Shown piece after piece: positions 21,571 through 32,676 of a stretch of DNA of 64,000 nucleotides. The stretch is from Dromaius novaehollandiae (Eukaryota > Chordata > Aves > Casuariiformes > Dromaiidae). How positions within the stretch are numbered: the first letter of the stretch is position 1; the number at the start of each line of letters is the position of its first letter. A model generated the notes under the pieces. The model saw only the letters and a program-made list of their open reading frames with translations. It was not told the DNA's origin and searched no databases. The DNA lies in contig NC_088113.1 in assembly GCF_036370855.1 (NCBI RefSeq), positions 20,604,501 to 20,668,500 on the forward strand. The letters are read 5' to 3'. The position numbers were made by a program, and so were the translations under genes.

Positions 21571-23384
21571 ATGGCGCTGCTCACCCACCTCCTGGCCTGC
21601 GTCTTCGGCACGGGCTCCTGGGTCGCCATCAACGGGCTGTGGGTCGAGCTGCCGCTGCTGGTGACGGAGCTGCCCGAGCAATGGGACCTGCCCTCCTACC
21701 TCACCGTCATCATCCAGATGGCCAACGTGGGGCCGCTCTTCGTCACCCTCATGCACCGCTTCAGGCCGGGCTTGCTCAAGGAGGTGGCCGTCATCTATGT
21801 GATCCTGTCCATGGGTGTCCTGGCCTGTCTGCTCCTGGCCTTCCTGTGGAGCTACACGTCCCCCATTGCCGGGGTGCCCCACAGCACCGCGCTCCTGGTC
21901 CTCACCTTATTCCTGTCCCTGGTGGACTGCACCTCCTCCGTCACCTTCCTGCCCTTCATGATGCAGCTGCAGCCCCAGTACCTGACCACCTTCTTCATAG
22001 GCGAGGGGCTCAGCGGGTTGATCCCCGCTCTCATCGCGCTGGGCCAGGGCTCTGGCATCTCCAGCTGCGTCAACGTCTCCCGTGTGGTCAACAGCACCTC
22101 TGGCAATGAGACCACCTTCCAAATGGAGACCCGCTACCTCCCGGCCCACTTCTCCACCCTCGTCTTCTTCCTCATCATGACAGTGATGATGGTAGCCTGC
22201 TTGGCGGCCTTCTTCTTCCTCAGCAGGCAGCCCAAGGTGTGGGAGCTCTCGCAGCAGCAGTTGTTTCCCAGCAGCATCACCCTGAACTCATTTGATCAGG
22301 TTCCCGAGGACGGAGCTGGCTCTGGGGGCCGGGGAGGCCACCCATGCCCGAAGGACGCCGGGGAGCCGGGGGAGGCCCTGCCAGAGAAGGTCTCCTACCC
22401 TCTGGCCAAGCTGGTCTTCATCTACCTCCTCGTAGCCTGGGTGAGCGCTCTGACGAACGGGGTCCTGCCGTCCGTGCAGTCCTACTCCTGCCTGCCCTAC
22501 GGCAGCACGGCCTACCACCTCTCCGCCACGCTCAGCTCCATGGCCAACCCCCTCGCCTGCATCGTTGCCATGTTCCTGCCTGGCAGGTGGGTCGCGGGGT
22601 CCCGGGGGGGCCGGCCCCCGCACCAGCACGGGGCGTTTCCAGGCTGGTTCTGCCCCAGGCGCAGCCCGGGGGAGTGGCTGGGGGGAGAAGCCAAGGGGGC
22701 TGAGGACCTCGGGGGTCCCCAGGCCGACGGGGTCAGCCAAGCATCAGGCTGTGGCGGGGCAAGCAGAGACGACCCAGGCAGGAGGACGGGGCCGGCACGC
22801 AGCCAGCCCGGCTGGAAAGACCGGACCCACCGCCTGTGCTGTGGGTCTGGCCTCTCCCACTGCGGCGAGGGGCCGCGCTGGGTGACGGGGCCGGGCTGGC
22901 AGCGATCCCTGCGTCACCGGGATGACGCCTTGCAGGTCCCTGCTGCTGCTGGGCGCCCTCACGGTGCTGGGGACCGGCTTTGGTGCCTACAACATGGCCA
23001 TCGCGGTGATGAGCCCCTGCCCGGTCCTGCAGGACTCCGAGTGGGGCGACGTCGTCATCGTAAGTGGCCGTGCCCCTCCTCGCCCCGGGGACCGGCCGCG
23101 GGGCCAGCGCCGCGCTCCGGCGTCGCCCCGCCGCGCCCGGCCCCGCCGACCGCTCTCCTCCCGCGCCGCAGGTGCTCTCCTGGGTGCTCTTCACCGGGAC
23201 GCTCTCCTACGTGAAGGTGATGGCCGGGGTGATCCTGCGGAGCCGCAGCCACAGCGCGCTGGTGTGCTACGGGGCCATGGAGCAGCTGGGCTCCCTCCTC
23301 GGCGCCCTCCTCATGTTCCCCCTCGTCAACGTTTACGGCTTCTTCCAATCCGCCGATTACTGCAGCCTGCAGTGCCCGGCCTGA
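21571..23384 (+). CDS. SLC52A3: SLC52A3, riboflavin transporter RFVT3 (three coding exons, 450 aa)
   Basis: RFVT3 imports riboflavin across the plasma membrane (apical in intestine). Coding exons: 21571-22586, 22936-23059, 23172-23384. They join in phase with GT/AG ends to give 450 residues (human 469). The N-terminus [20 protein letters not shown] and motifs [49 protein letters not shown] and [18 protein letters not shown] are SLC52A signatures. About eleven hydrophobic segments are visible, with a hydrophilic loop near residues 230-280. The C-terminus QCPA matches the family. Putative N-glycosylation sites sit in the loop around residues 170-185. The coding exon is entered through CTCCTCCGCAG (exon from 21527), leaving 44 bases of 5' UTR before the ATG. 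Position between FAM110A and SCRT2 supports SLC52A3 over SLC52A1/2. Confidence 0.95.
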
Positions 23385-24349
23385 GCTGGGGCACGGCGGG
23401 GCCGCGGGGGCCCGGGGCCGGGGCGGGGGGGGGGCTCCAGACGCACCTCCCCGTCTGTGCCGCGGGCAGCGGGACGGCTCCGGGGGTCCCCGGGGGCTCC
23501 GCTCGGCCCCGCGCAGCCCCTGCCCCGCACGGGAAGCAGCCCGGCCCCCGCCTCCCCGCTGCCCCCCGCTCCCGCGCGCGGCCGGCGCCCCGGGAACGCG
23601 GCGTCCCCGCTGCAGTCGAACAAATAGAAGGTGTTTGCAGACCGCTTCGGCCTCCCGCCCCGCTCCGCCGCCCGCTCCCCGCCGCCCCGGGAGCCCCTTC
23701 CCCACGGCACCGTCCCCCCCTCTTCCCCCTCCATCCATCCAGCTCCGTGTCCCCGGCAGCCCTGCATGGAGGAGGGGAGGGGGGGCAATATTCCCATCTG
23801 CCCCCCACGTGCTCGCAGCTGCATCTGTCCTCCAGCGCTGGCTAGAGCAACGGGGGGGGGGGGGAAGCGACCCTGGCCCCCAGGCTGCCGGGTCGCTTCT
23901 GCCTTTGCTTCCCGCTGCTGGAAATGCGGAGCAGCCGCAGGGCGGACGGAGAGGGGGCTCCAGGCGGGAGGGGTGTTGATGGGCCCCACGGGCCAGGGGG
24001 CTGCGGCGGGGCCGGCTGCTCCCGGCGGGGGGGGAGATGCGCGTTGCCCCCTCCCCGCTGCCCGGCCCGCAGCATCCCGCATCCGGGACGCGGGGTGCCG
24101 GCTGCCCACCGCGGCTCATCGGTCACGGCCACCGGGGAGGCGAGTGCCGCCGCGCCGAGCCCGGCCTGACCCACGCCGCAGCCCCTCGCCGGGGGGGCTC
24201 GCGGCCGGCTGCGGGGAGCAGACCAAGCCGTCGGGAGCAGGGCTGTGCCGGAGCGTCCGCTGCACCGCAGCCGCCCGGGGACACGGTGCCGGGGGTTCGC
24301 GCCTGGGCTGCTCGAGCCGCGGGGGCCCCACAGGTGGGGGAAAGGCCTG

Positions 24350-24395
24350 GAAGCAGGTGGGGAAACTGAGGCACGGTGGGGCAGGGGCGATGCAC
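24350..24395 (-). mobile_element. MIR-like SINE remnant (minus strand)
   Basis: GGTGGGGAAACTGAGGCACG is the reverse complement of the conserved MIR motif CCTCAGTTTCCCC. Ends are undefined. It is the same class as the fragment at 18110 but in the opposite orientation. Confidence 0.4.
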
Positions 24396-25635
24396 CCGGG
24401 GTTCTCCGTTCTCTGCCGCCGGCGGCCCTGGCCACGCTCTCCGCCGGCTCCCTGGGCCGCGTTGCTCCCCATCCCGGCTCCGTGCTGGGCTTCCCCCCAA
24501 AAGCCCGGCGTGGGGCACCCCGGGCCCGCGGCACCCCGGTTCTGGGGGAGCGGTGCCAGGACGGCACCGGGGCGGCCGCACTGGAGGCCGCAGCAGCACC
24601 GGCCGGGCGGGCGGCGGGCGCCGAGCCCCCGCGACACCCCGTCCCCGGGGCGCGAGGCAGCCGGGCCTTTGTCCCCGGCTCTTTGTCTCGCAATCTGCTC
24701 CCCCCGCGAGCGTGCGGGCTGCCAGACGGGCTCCCGTGGTGCCTCGGAGACGCGGATCCGAGCCACTTCGGGGGCTCCGGCTGCAGCCCGGCCCTGCGGG
24801 AAGGACGCGGCCGGAATAGCTAATCGCCGGCAGCCCCCCCGGCACCGCGGAGCCCGGCCCGGTGCTGCCGCCAGCCCCCTGCCCCTGCCTGGCTGGACAC
24901 CGGGTCCCTCCGCTCAGCACGGCCAGCCCGTGCCCTCCGGGCCCCGGGTCCCGGGAACGGCCCGGCAAGCGCCCGGCTCCGTGGCTCTCCGTGCTCGCCG
25001 CGGCCTGGGGAAGCCGCAGCCAGGCCCCCTCCGGCCTCGCAGCGGAGACCTGGCAGCCGGGGCCAAAACTGCCGCTCGGCTCGGGTTTGCCGCGAGGGGG
25101 AACAAGGCCAGCGGCTGCTGCAGGAAGCACTGCGTCATCCCGGCCGCGCGCTGCACCGCCGCGCTCCCCCGGCACGCTGGCCTGCGCCGGGGCTGCCCCA
25201 CGGCCGAGGGGCAGCAGTGGGGCGGCCAGCCCCGGAGCCCCGGGCCCGTCCCCGTGGGCACCGCGCATCCTTCGGGTTCCGGCCCTGTGGAGCCCGCGAG
25301 CAGGATGGAGACGCGGGAGAGGACCGGCCGCGGGGCACCGAGGGGCAGCTCGGCCCGTCCCCAGCGGCGGGGGGCCGGAGGTGCCCCCCTCCCGCGCCCG
25401 GCCCCCCTCTCCCATCCATCCCCCCCGGAGCCGGCGCACGGGAACAATCGCCCTGCGAGGGGGGAATTATTTCCATACAGCTGCTCGGGAAGGCACGAAT
25501 TTAGCCGTCACCCAGCGGCGCTCGCTCCGGAGAAAGGCCCGGCCTTTCTTCTCGGCGCTGCCCCCCCCGGCGGCGGGGGCAGCGTGGGGGGGGCCCAGCC
25601 CCGCCGCAGTCGGCAGCAGCGGCGCAGCTCCGCAG

Positions 25636-25790
25636 GGCTGATTGCAGGTTATTACCATACATTATCTCAGTCCCCTGCCTCTGAAAGGAGCCGAGCTCCT
25701 CTCCCCTCCCCTCCCCCCGCCTTTTACACTTAATTACCTCCCTTATTACACCACAGCCGGGAGAGGGGAAAACCCCAGGGCAGCGGCAGG
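25636..25790. promoter_or_regulatory. AT-rich island upstream of SCRT2, candidate enhancer
   Basis: About 150 bp of low-GC sequence sits in a GC-rich desert 2.2 kb upstream of SCRT2. It has TTATTACCATACATTATCTC, a CT-rich centre, and CTTAATTACCTCCCTTATTA, the latter with a TAATTA-type homeodomain core. Such islands in GC-rich avian sequence are often conserved noncoding elements; conservation was not tested. Confidence 0.35.
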
Positions 25791-26397
25791 CAGGCAAGCC
25801 CGGCCCAACTAGGGCGTGAGTAATGGCCCGCGCCGCTGCCCTGCTCCCAAGGAAGGGACTCGCGCCCACACGCAGGGACAGAGGAGGGAGCCGAGGGCCC
25901 GGAGCGCCCGGCTCCCCGGCACGCAGCGGGGACGGCTGGGGACCGCGGCCCGGGAGGCCACACGCGCCCTGGGTGCCGGGGTGACCTCGGCCGTGGCAGA
26001 GCCCCGACGCCGGCGGAGGGGCGTCCGCAGGGCGCGGAGCGGGGGCCCGGGCTCCCCTCGTGCCGCCGTGCCAGCGCGCTGCTGCCAGCGATATATCATG
26101 GACTGTTACCGAAGTGCTGCAGTGCTCCGGGCGCAGCGCGGGGCTGGGGAAGAGCGCGGCCAGCCGCCCCGCAGGCCGGGCCCTCGGGGGGGGGGGGTTG
26201 TTAATGCAATGGCTTGGGGGGCACCGGCTTGGAAGGCAGCACTGCGACGCGAGGCGAGGCGAGGCTGGCTGGGGTCCCCGGCGCGGTGGCAGGGCCGTGG
26301 CTCGGAGCCCGGGGCCTGGCCGCCGCGACGAGGAGCTGGGGGGGATGAGAGCAGCCCAGGGCCCTTTTGCTGGAGCCCCCGAGTGAGACCCCCCTCC

Positions 26398-26815
26398 CGG
26401 AGCTCCCCCGCTCCCCGTGAGCATCCCCCAAATGCGACCCCCCTCCCGGAGCTCCCCTGCTCCCTATGAGCATCCCCAGAGCGTGGCCCTGCTCCCGGAG
26501 TCCCCCCCCACTCCCCATGTGTGTCCCCCAAGTGCAGCCCTGCTCCCGGAGCCCCCCCCCGCTCCCCGTGTGCATCCCCTGAGCATTGCCCCACTCTTGG
26601 AGCCCCCCACTCCCCGTGAGCATCCCCCAAATGCGGCCCCACTCCCGGAGCCCCCCACTCTCCGTGTGCATCCCCCAAGCACGGCCCTGCTCCCGGAGTC
26701 CCCCGCTCCCCATGAGCACCCCTGAGCCCCCCGCTCCCTGTATGCATCCCCTGAGCATGGCCCCCTCCCAGAGCCCCCCACCCCCCGTGTGCATCCCCCA
26801 GATGCGGCCCCTCGG
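26398..26815. repeat. 50-bp minisatellite
   Basis: About eight diverged copies of a C-rich unit of around 50 bp (CGGAGCYCCCC...CTCCCCGTGAGCATCCCC...GCGGCCC). Successive CGGAGCTCCC blocks start near 26398 and 26448. All frames are open across it, giving Pro/Ser-rich pseudo-peptides. It lies about 1.2 kb 5' of the SCRT2 start codon. Confidence 0.88.
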
Positions 26816-27139
26816 GGGGTCCCGGCAGGACGGCAGCGGCAGGGCTCTCCCAGCCGGCAGCCAGCCGCGTCCCCGGCGTGGTGGGGGGGCCGGGACACCG
26901 GTCAGCCCCGCGCAGCCCCCGGGAGAGCCAGCTCCAGGGTCGCAGCCCGCCGCAGCGCTCGCAGGGCCGGGGCCGCATCCTGCCCGGGGCTGGGCCCAGG
27001 AGGGCGGCAGCACCAGGCTGCTCCGCGCGCTCAGCGCCGGCGAGGGCAGGCGAGGCGGGGGGAGCGGGGGCGCCGGCAGCGAACAATGCGCCACCACGAG
27101 CCCGGCTGCTGCGGGCGGCGAAGGTCACGGCGCTTCCCC

Positions 27140-27515
27140 GGGGACGGGGACGGAGAAAGGGGACAGGACATGGGGAAAGGGACAATGAACAGGGATGGGG
27201 ACAGGGGAAACAGACGGGGACGGGGAGCAGGGACAGGGAAAGGGACAGTGGACAGCGATGGGGATGGGACAGAGCTGGAATGGGGACAGGGATGGGGTCA
27301 GGGGACAGGGATGGAAGGGAATGCAGGGACAGGGAAGAGGGCACGGAAGTGGGGATAGGGAACAGGGATGGGAGCAGTGGAAAGGGAAGGGGATGGGGAC
27401 AAGGGACAGGGATGGGGACAAGGGACAGGGATGGGGACAGGGGAAAAGGATGCGGGCAGGGAACAGAGATGGGGACAAGGAACAGGGACAGCGATGGGGA
27501 CAAGGACCCCCAGCC
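27140..27515. repeat. Purine-rich hexamer array (GGGACA/GGGATG)
   Basis: About 375 bp consist of GGGACA, GGGATG and GGAACA hexamers, almost pure purine on the plus strand. This gives potential for triplex or G-quadruplex structure. It ends about 470 bases before the SCRT2 start codon. It lies in the proximal promoter or 5' UTR region. Confidence 0.9.
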
Positions 27516-27982
27516 CCGACCTGCTGGGCCCTGCGAGCTGCTGGCAGGAGACAAAGGCAGAGGGAGGCAGCAGGCCCCGGTGGCCCTGTCCCCGCGGGTC
27601 CCCGGTGCCGGGGCCGGGGACCGGGACCCTGCGCTGCCGCGGGCGCTCGGCGCTGCTGGCGGCGGCTCGGGGGGCTCCGGGGGCGCCGGGGGGGCTCCGG
27701 GCGCAGCCGGGCGGAGCGGCCCCCTCCCCCCCCCGGCCGCCTGCCTTCCTCCCCCTCCTCCTCCTCCTCCTCTCCTCCTCCTCCTCGCCGCCTGCCTCCC
27801 TCCCCGCCCCTCGCACTCGGCTCCCCGCGCCTCGCCGCCCGCACAGCCGGTGCCCGGCGGCGCACGGCGGCCAGCAGCAGCCCGGGGCGGGGGCCGGGGC
27901 CGGGGCCCCTCGCGGTGCCGGTGCCGGTGCCGGTGCCGGTGCCGGAGCTGTCCGGTGCTGAAGGCGCCGGCCCGGCCCCGCC
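27516..27982 (+). promoter_or_regulatory. SCRT2: SCRT2 CpG-island promoter / 5' UTR
   Basis: This is a very CpG-rich block with a (CCT)n run at 27742-27785 and five perfect GGTGCC hexamers at 27914-27943, only 40 bases before the start codon. No TATA box is seen. The transcription start cannot be placed. The hexamer run is likely within the 5' UTR. Confidence 0.5.
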
Positions 27983-30400
27983 ATGCCCCGCTCCTTCCTG
28001 GTCAAGAAGATCAAGGCGGACGCCTGCCCGGCCGCCGGGGGCCCCGCGCCCAGCTACGCCCCCCTGGAGCCCCCCTACGCGCTGCCCGGCCCCGCCGCCG
28101 GCGATGGTGAGTGCGGGGCCCGGGGGCTGCGGGCGCCGGGCCGGGGCAGCGGCGCCGCCGACCCCCCTCTCCCGGGGGGGCTCCCCCCCCCCCGCGCTAT
28201 TGTGCGCGCCCGCGGGGGCAGCGCGGGGCCGGGGGGGCTGCGGAGCCGGCGGGGGGGGCACCCGCGAGGCCCAGGGCCGCGGTCCCGGGGTGGCGGAGGC
28301 GGCGGGGGGGTCCCGGCCTTTGTGTCCCGCAGCCGGGGCGGCCGCGCGCGCAGTGGCCGGGGGGCCGCGGGGGGGCTCGTCCCCGCGCCTCGTCCCCCCC
28401 CCGGAGCCACCGAAGTTGGTCCGCGGGGAAACGTCGCGCCGGGCAGCCGCGGTATCAGGGGGCCTCGGCCCCGCGGGAGCCCCGCGCCCCGTCCCGCCCG
28501 GCGGGGAGGGACCCTCGGGGGGGACACGGCGCCGCCGCCCCCGAGCCGGAGGGGTGGCGGGGAGGGAGGCAGCGAGCGGGGCCTCGCCGTGCCCACGCGC
28601 TTCATTGTTCGCCGCGGTGCCCGAAGCCCCTCCGAGCGCGGCGGCGGGGGCTGCCCGGGGCGCAGGGCAGAGCCGCCGGAGCCGGGCAGGGTGGCGGGGG
28701 GAGCAGCCCCCTCCCCAGCCCCGGCCGTGGGGTGCAGAGGGGGCCCGGAGCCCTGTCCGGCGAGGCAAGGCTGCAGCAGCCTCGGGGAACCGTCCGGCCT
28801 CGACGGGGAGCCCGACGGGGCGGCCCGGGTGCCCGGCCCGGCAGCGGGGGCTGCACAGGTCCGTCCCAGGCCACGGCCCGGCCCGGCTGCCTGCGGGTCT
28901 GGGCCTGATGCAGCCACGCGCAAGCCGGGGAGCCCAGCCACCGCTTCCCCTGTCCCTCCCGCTCCACGCTTGCTGCTCCCCGCAAAGGGACTTGGGCCGC
29001 ACATGGGCGGGGGGGAGACCCGCCTGGCCCGGGTGGGAGCTCTGCTCGCGCCCCCCGCCCGGCGGGAGCAGCGGGCCGTGGGGGAGGGATGCGCTGCAGC
29101 TGGGCAGAAGCTGCCGACGCTGCTCTCCTGGAAATAACCTTGCTGCGTGCTCGGAGGCAGCGTGAGAAATTGCTGAGCAGAGCGCTTTCTGCACAGCCCG
29201 TGTGACCGCGCTGTCAGCACGGCGCGGGAGCCGCGCCGGGGGGGCCGCTCTGCCACGGCCGCCCCGGGCCCCGCTCCCCACCGCGGCGCGGGGTCCCCAG
29301 CCGCAGGGGGACAAACCACAGCCCCCCCGAACGCGCTCGGCCGCGGCCCGACATGTTGGAGCAGGGAGCGGACCGGACCCCTTGCACCGATGCGGACACG
29401 CGGCAGAGCCCGGCCATGTCTCCCCGGAGCCCCGCGCGGCCGCTGCACCCGAAGCCCCGTGGCAGAGCCGGGTCCCTGGGGCTGCTCTCCAAGAGGGGGG
29501 CTGCCCCACTCCCGGGGGAGCAGCCCTGGTGCAGGGGACGGAGGGGAAGAGGGGGACCTTTCCCAGGCCCCTCCGTGCTGGTCTCGTCCCTCTCGCCCGG
29601 TTTTCCCGGGGTTCCCAGAGCCCGGGAGCGGCCCCGGCCGCCGCAGCCCCCGCCAGCCCCTGGGGCCGGTGACGCGCGGTGTCGTCCCCGCAGGGTACAT
29701 CCCGCACTGCCTGGCGCCCGCCGGCTACGCCGCCGACAAGAAGCAGGGCCTCGCGCTGCCGCCGGCCGAGCCGGCCTACGCGCCGGCCCACGAGGAGTAC
29801 GGCGACCCCGAGAGCCCCCGGTCCAGCTTCTCCGCCCGCTACTTCCGCGGCGAGGCGGCGGTGACGGACAGCTACTCCATGGACGCCTTCTTCATCACGG
29901 ACGGGCGGTCGCGGCGGCGCAGCGAGAGCCAGCGCCGCGGCAGCCACCGCCACTCCTGCCCCGAGTGCGGCAAGACCTACGCCACCTCCTCCAACCTCAG
30001 CCGGCACAAGCAGACGCACCGCAGCCTGGACAGCAAGATGGCCAGGAAGTGCCCCACGTGCGGCAAAGCCTACGTCTCCATGCCCGCCCTGGCCATGCAC
30101 GTGCTCACCCACAACCTCAAGCACAAGTGCGACGTGTGCGGCAAGGCCTTCAGCCGGCCCTGGCTGCTGCAGGGCCACATGCGCTCGCACACGGGCGAGA
30201 AGCCCTTCGGCTGCGCCCACTGCGGCAAGGCCTTCGCCGACCGCTCCAACCTGCGCGCCCACATGCAGACCCACTCCGCCTTCAAGCACTACAAGTGCAA
30301 GCAGTGCGAGAAGACCTTCGCCCTCAAGTCGTACCTCAACAAGCACTGCGAGGCCGCCTGCTTCCGCGGCCCCGAGCACAGCTGCGCCGCGGGCAACTAG
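27983..30400 (+). CDS. SCRT2: SCRT2, scratch family zinc-finger repressor 2 (two exons, 276 aa)
   Basis: SCRT2 is a Snail-superfamily transcriptional repressor of neuronal precursors that binds E-boxes in the nucleus. Exons: 27983-28106 and 29694-30400, joined in phase 1 by GATG|GTGAGT and CCCCGCAG|GG. The protein starts with the SNAG repressor motif MPRSFLVKK. It has the family-specific SARYFRGEAAVTDSYSMDAF block at about 88-107, then five C2H2-type fingers at 130-150, 161-181, 187-207, 215-235 and 243-264. The fifth is C2HC (Cys243, Cys246, His259, Cys264), as in Snail/Scratch proteins. The fourth carries the usual TGEKPF linker before it. At 276 residues it is shorter than human SCRT2 (307). 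The difference lies mainly in the linker before finger 1, where human has a long Gly-rich tract and this protein has a short Arg/Ser run. SCRT1 is excluded by position between SLC52A3 and SRXN1. Confidence 0.96.
28107..29693 (+). other. SCRT2: SCRT2 intron 1
   Basis: This 1.6 kb, very GC-rich intron has homopolymeric C and G runs in its first 300 bases. A lower-GC patch at about 29125-29180 (CTGGAAATAACCTTGCTGCG) is the only compositional feature. No exon is seen. Confidence 0.7.
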
Positions 30401-31760
30401 CCCCGCGGCCCCCGCGCTCGGGGCCTCCGCAGCCGGGCACCCTCCTCCACCCCGGGACCCCCTTCCGGACCCGGCAGGGACCCCCCTCCCCTCGACTCCT
30501 GACGTTCCGCGCGTATTTATTTAATTTATTACTACTATTTATTTAGAGCTGCTGCTTCTCCTCCCGGGAACTGCCGGGGGCAAAAGACACCCGCCTGCTC
30601 CCTCCGGGGCAAAGCCTCCATCAAAGCCCCGACGGGACCATAGGGCTGGGGGGGCGACAAGGCAACGGGGGTCGGGGACGTGAGCCCGGCGCTGACCCCC
30701 CAGCCCGTCCTGCCCTGCGGGGCGGAGAGCAAAGCTCCCCGGCCATGGGGGGGGGGGGCTCGCACCCCCCACCCCCGGGGTCCTGCCGAGCCCCCCCAGC
30801 TCCCCCTGCCCGGCACGGCGCCGCGTCCCCCAACGTGCCAGCGGCCGGAGCCGGGGGGAGCAGGAGTGGCAGGGCCCCTCCAGCCCCCGCGGGACATGGG
30901 CCCCCCTGGGACGCGGCCAGGGCCAGGCCACGGGCAGGACCCTCGCCCAAGCTGGCCGGGGGCCATTGCTCAGCCCCCCCCGGCCGGAGATGCCGCCAGC
31001 AGCGAGGCGACGGCCGCGCAGGAGCAGGGGTCGGCGTCGCTGCAACGTCCGGGTGAGTCTATTTATTTGTTCTTATTTATATTATTTATAATTTAAGCTT
31101 CTCACTATTTATTCGCCAAGCGCGGCTTGGCCGTGCCGGCGCCGGCGGCTCTCCCGCGCGGCTCGCGGGGCCTGGCAGGGGTGACAGCCACCGGGGAGCG
31201 GAGGCGCGAGCAGCCGGGTGGCCGTGCCGAGCGGCCCTGACTCTGTGCGCCGCAAGCCTCAAGCAAAAGCCAAGCTGTTCTTCGTCTTCCGCGACGCTGC
31301 CGAGTCTTCCTCTTCCTCCCGCCCCGGCGCCGGCCCGGGCAGGGAGCACAGCAGTGTTTCTATGCAAGCCCCGGCGGAGAGCACCCTCGGCCGCCCCGCG
31401 GCTCCCGGAGCCGCGCTGCCAGCGCCTCCTCCTCCTCCTCCTACCTCGGACCACCAGCTGCCACCACCATCAGGCACAGACCTCGCTGCACCGTCTTCCT
31501 CCCTGCAGCCTTCCTCCCCGCAGTCTTCCTCCCCATCCCGCTGGCAGCCGCGTGCTCCCACGCGGCTCGACGCCTCCCGCACGCCCCGGGCCGCGATGCT
31601 GCCTGCCGCTCCGCGAGCATCCGCCACGCGGGCACGAGCCTTGACGCTCGCCGCGGCCCCGCGCCGTGTTCCTACTGTAAATAGCCGATACTACAGCAAT
31701 AATTTTCCGTGCATGATTGATCTTTTTCTGCCAGGGTTTTGTATTTGACAGATCACGGCG
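30401..31760 (+). other. SCRT2: SCRT2 3' UTR with AU-rich islands
   Basis: Three isolated AT-rich blocks lie in GC-rich sequence after the stop: 30509-30547, 31058-31116 and 31672-31750. The first two are dense in ATTTA pentamers (TATTTATTTAATTTATTACT; TTCTTATTTATATTATTTAT), the hallmark of AU-rich destabilising elements. The third contains CAATAATTTTCCGTGCATGA. I find no canonical poly(A) hexamer, so the 3' end and whether all three blocks are transcribed remain open. Confidence 0.5.
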
Positions 31761-32676
31761 AGACGAGGCTGCTGCGAAGCGGCCGCCGGCAGTATTACTT
31801 GTAATGTGATTCAGGGATATAAAAGGGACTTCTGCCACTACGACGCCTCTCTGGGGGATTTGTACCGGCGGGGCGGGTGGCCGCACGCGAGCACCGGGCG
31901 GACGGGAAGCGAGCCACGGGCATGCCTGGGCCCCGCGGGGCTCTGCGCTCGCGCCGAGGGGCTGCCGCGATCCGGGGTGTCCTTGGGAAACATCTGCCCA
32001 AAAATAAGTCACGGAGGTGCCACTGGCGGCTGGACAAAAGGAGAGCGGCTGCTGATCCGCCGAGACGGCCGGCAGGATCCCAGCAGTGCTCCGATCTGCT
32101 CCAAACCCCCCCAAAGCCCCGCGGCCACGCCGGGCACCCACGCTCGGTCGCAGATTTCGCTGCTCCCAGCTGAGAGCACGTGCCGGCACGTGTCAGCGGG
32201 GACCCAGGTGCTCCCGGGTCCGGGCGCCCTGCAAAGGCTCCACAAACGGCTGCCAGATGGGGGCAAACTGTTTGCAGCCCCCCCCAGTCATCAGCAACCC
32301 CCTTGCTGGGCCTGCGCTCCGGCGGGATTAGCCACGGCCGCGCCGGGAGGCGTCCGGGCAGGGGGGAGCGCGACCATCCAGCTGCCGAGGCACCGCCCGA
32401 CTCACTCCGCAAACAGCCAGGCTGGCCGCAGCCTCTCGCAGCCCCGTTCCCGGGCGCCCCCGTCGCCCCGGCTCCCGCCAGGGGCCGACGGTCACCGATC
32501 GCGCCGGCGGGACGCCGCTCGCCCGCAAAACCCCCCCCAGCCGGCGCCGGGGCGGGGGAGCAGCGGGGCTCCGGGCATCGCGGCCCCCGGGCGCAGCGGC
32601 TCCCAGGCCTCGGCGCAGCGTGCTGCAGCGGCGCAGCCGGGCGAGCGGCAGCCGCGGCCGGACCCGTCCTGCTGCT
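31761..32676. other. SCRT2-SRXN1 intergenic / SRXN1 upstream region
   Basis: A TATA-like TATAAAAG at 31818-31825 has no recognisable gene start nearby; it could serve a distal SRXN1 start or be chance. The remainder is GC-rich and becomes a CpG island from about 32330 towards SRXN1. No other gene is seen. Confidence 0.4.

Larger units (their letters stand above)
23385..26397. other. SLC52A3 3' UTR and intergenic region towards SCRT2
   Basis: A variant poly(A) hexamer AATAGA at 23623-23628, followed by GGTGTTTG, is the nearest candidate end of SLC52A3; no canonical AATAAA is seen. The sequence beyond is GC-rich with no gene. It includes a MIR-like remnant at 24350-24395, an AT-rich island at 25636-25790, and a patch at 26085-26125 containing GATATATCATGGACTG. 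Confidence 0.45.

Noticed and set aside
27125-30379. A 1084-codon minus-strand open frame over SCRT2
   Set aside because: It is antisense to the confirmed SCRT2 exons and the purine array. The zinc-finger codons on the plus strand explain the lack of stops.
31818-31825. TATA box of an extra gene between SCRT2 and SRXN1
   Set aside because: The motif TATAAAAG is good, but no exon, splice signal or conserved peptide follows before SRXN1, so it is kept only as a weak note.
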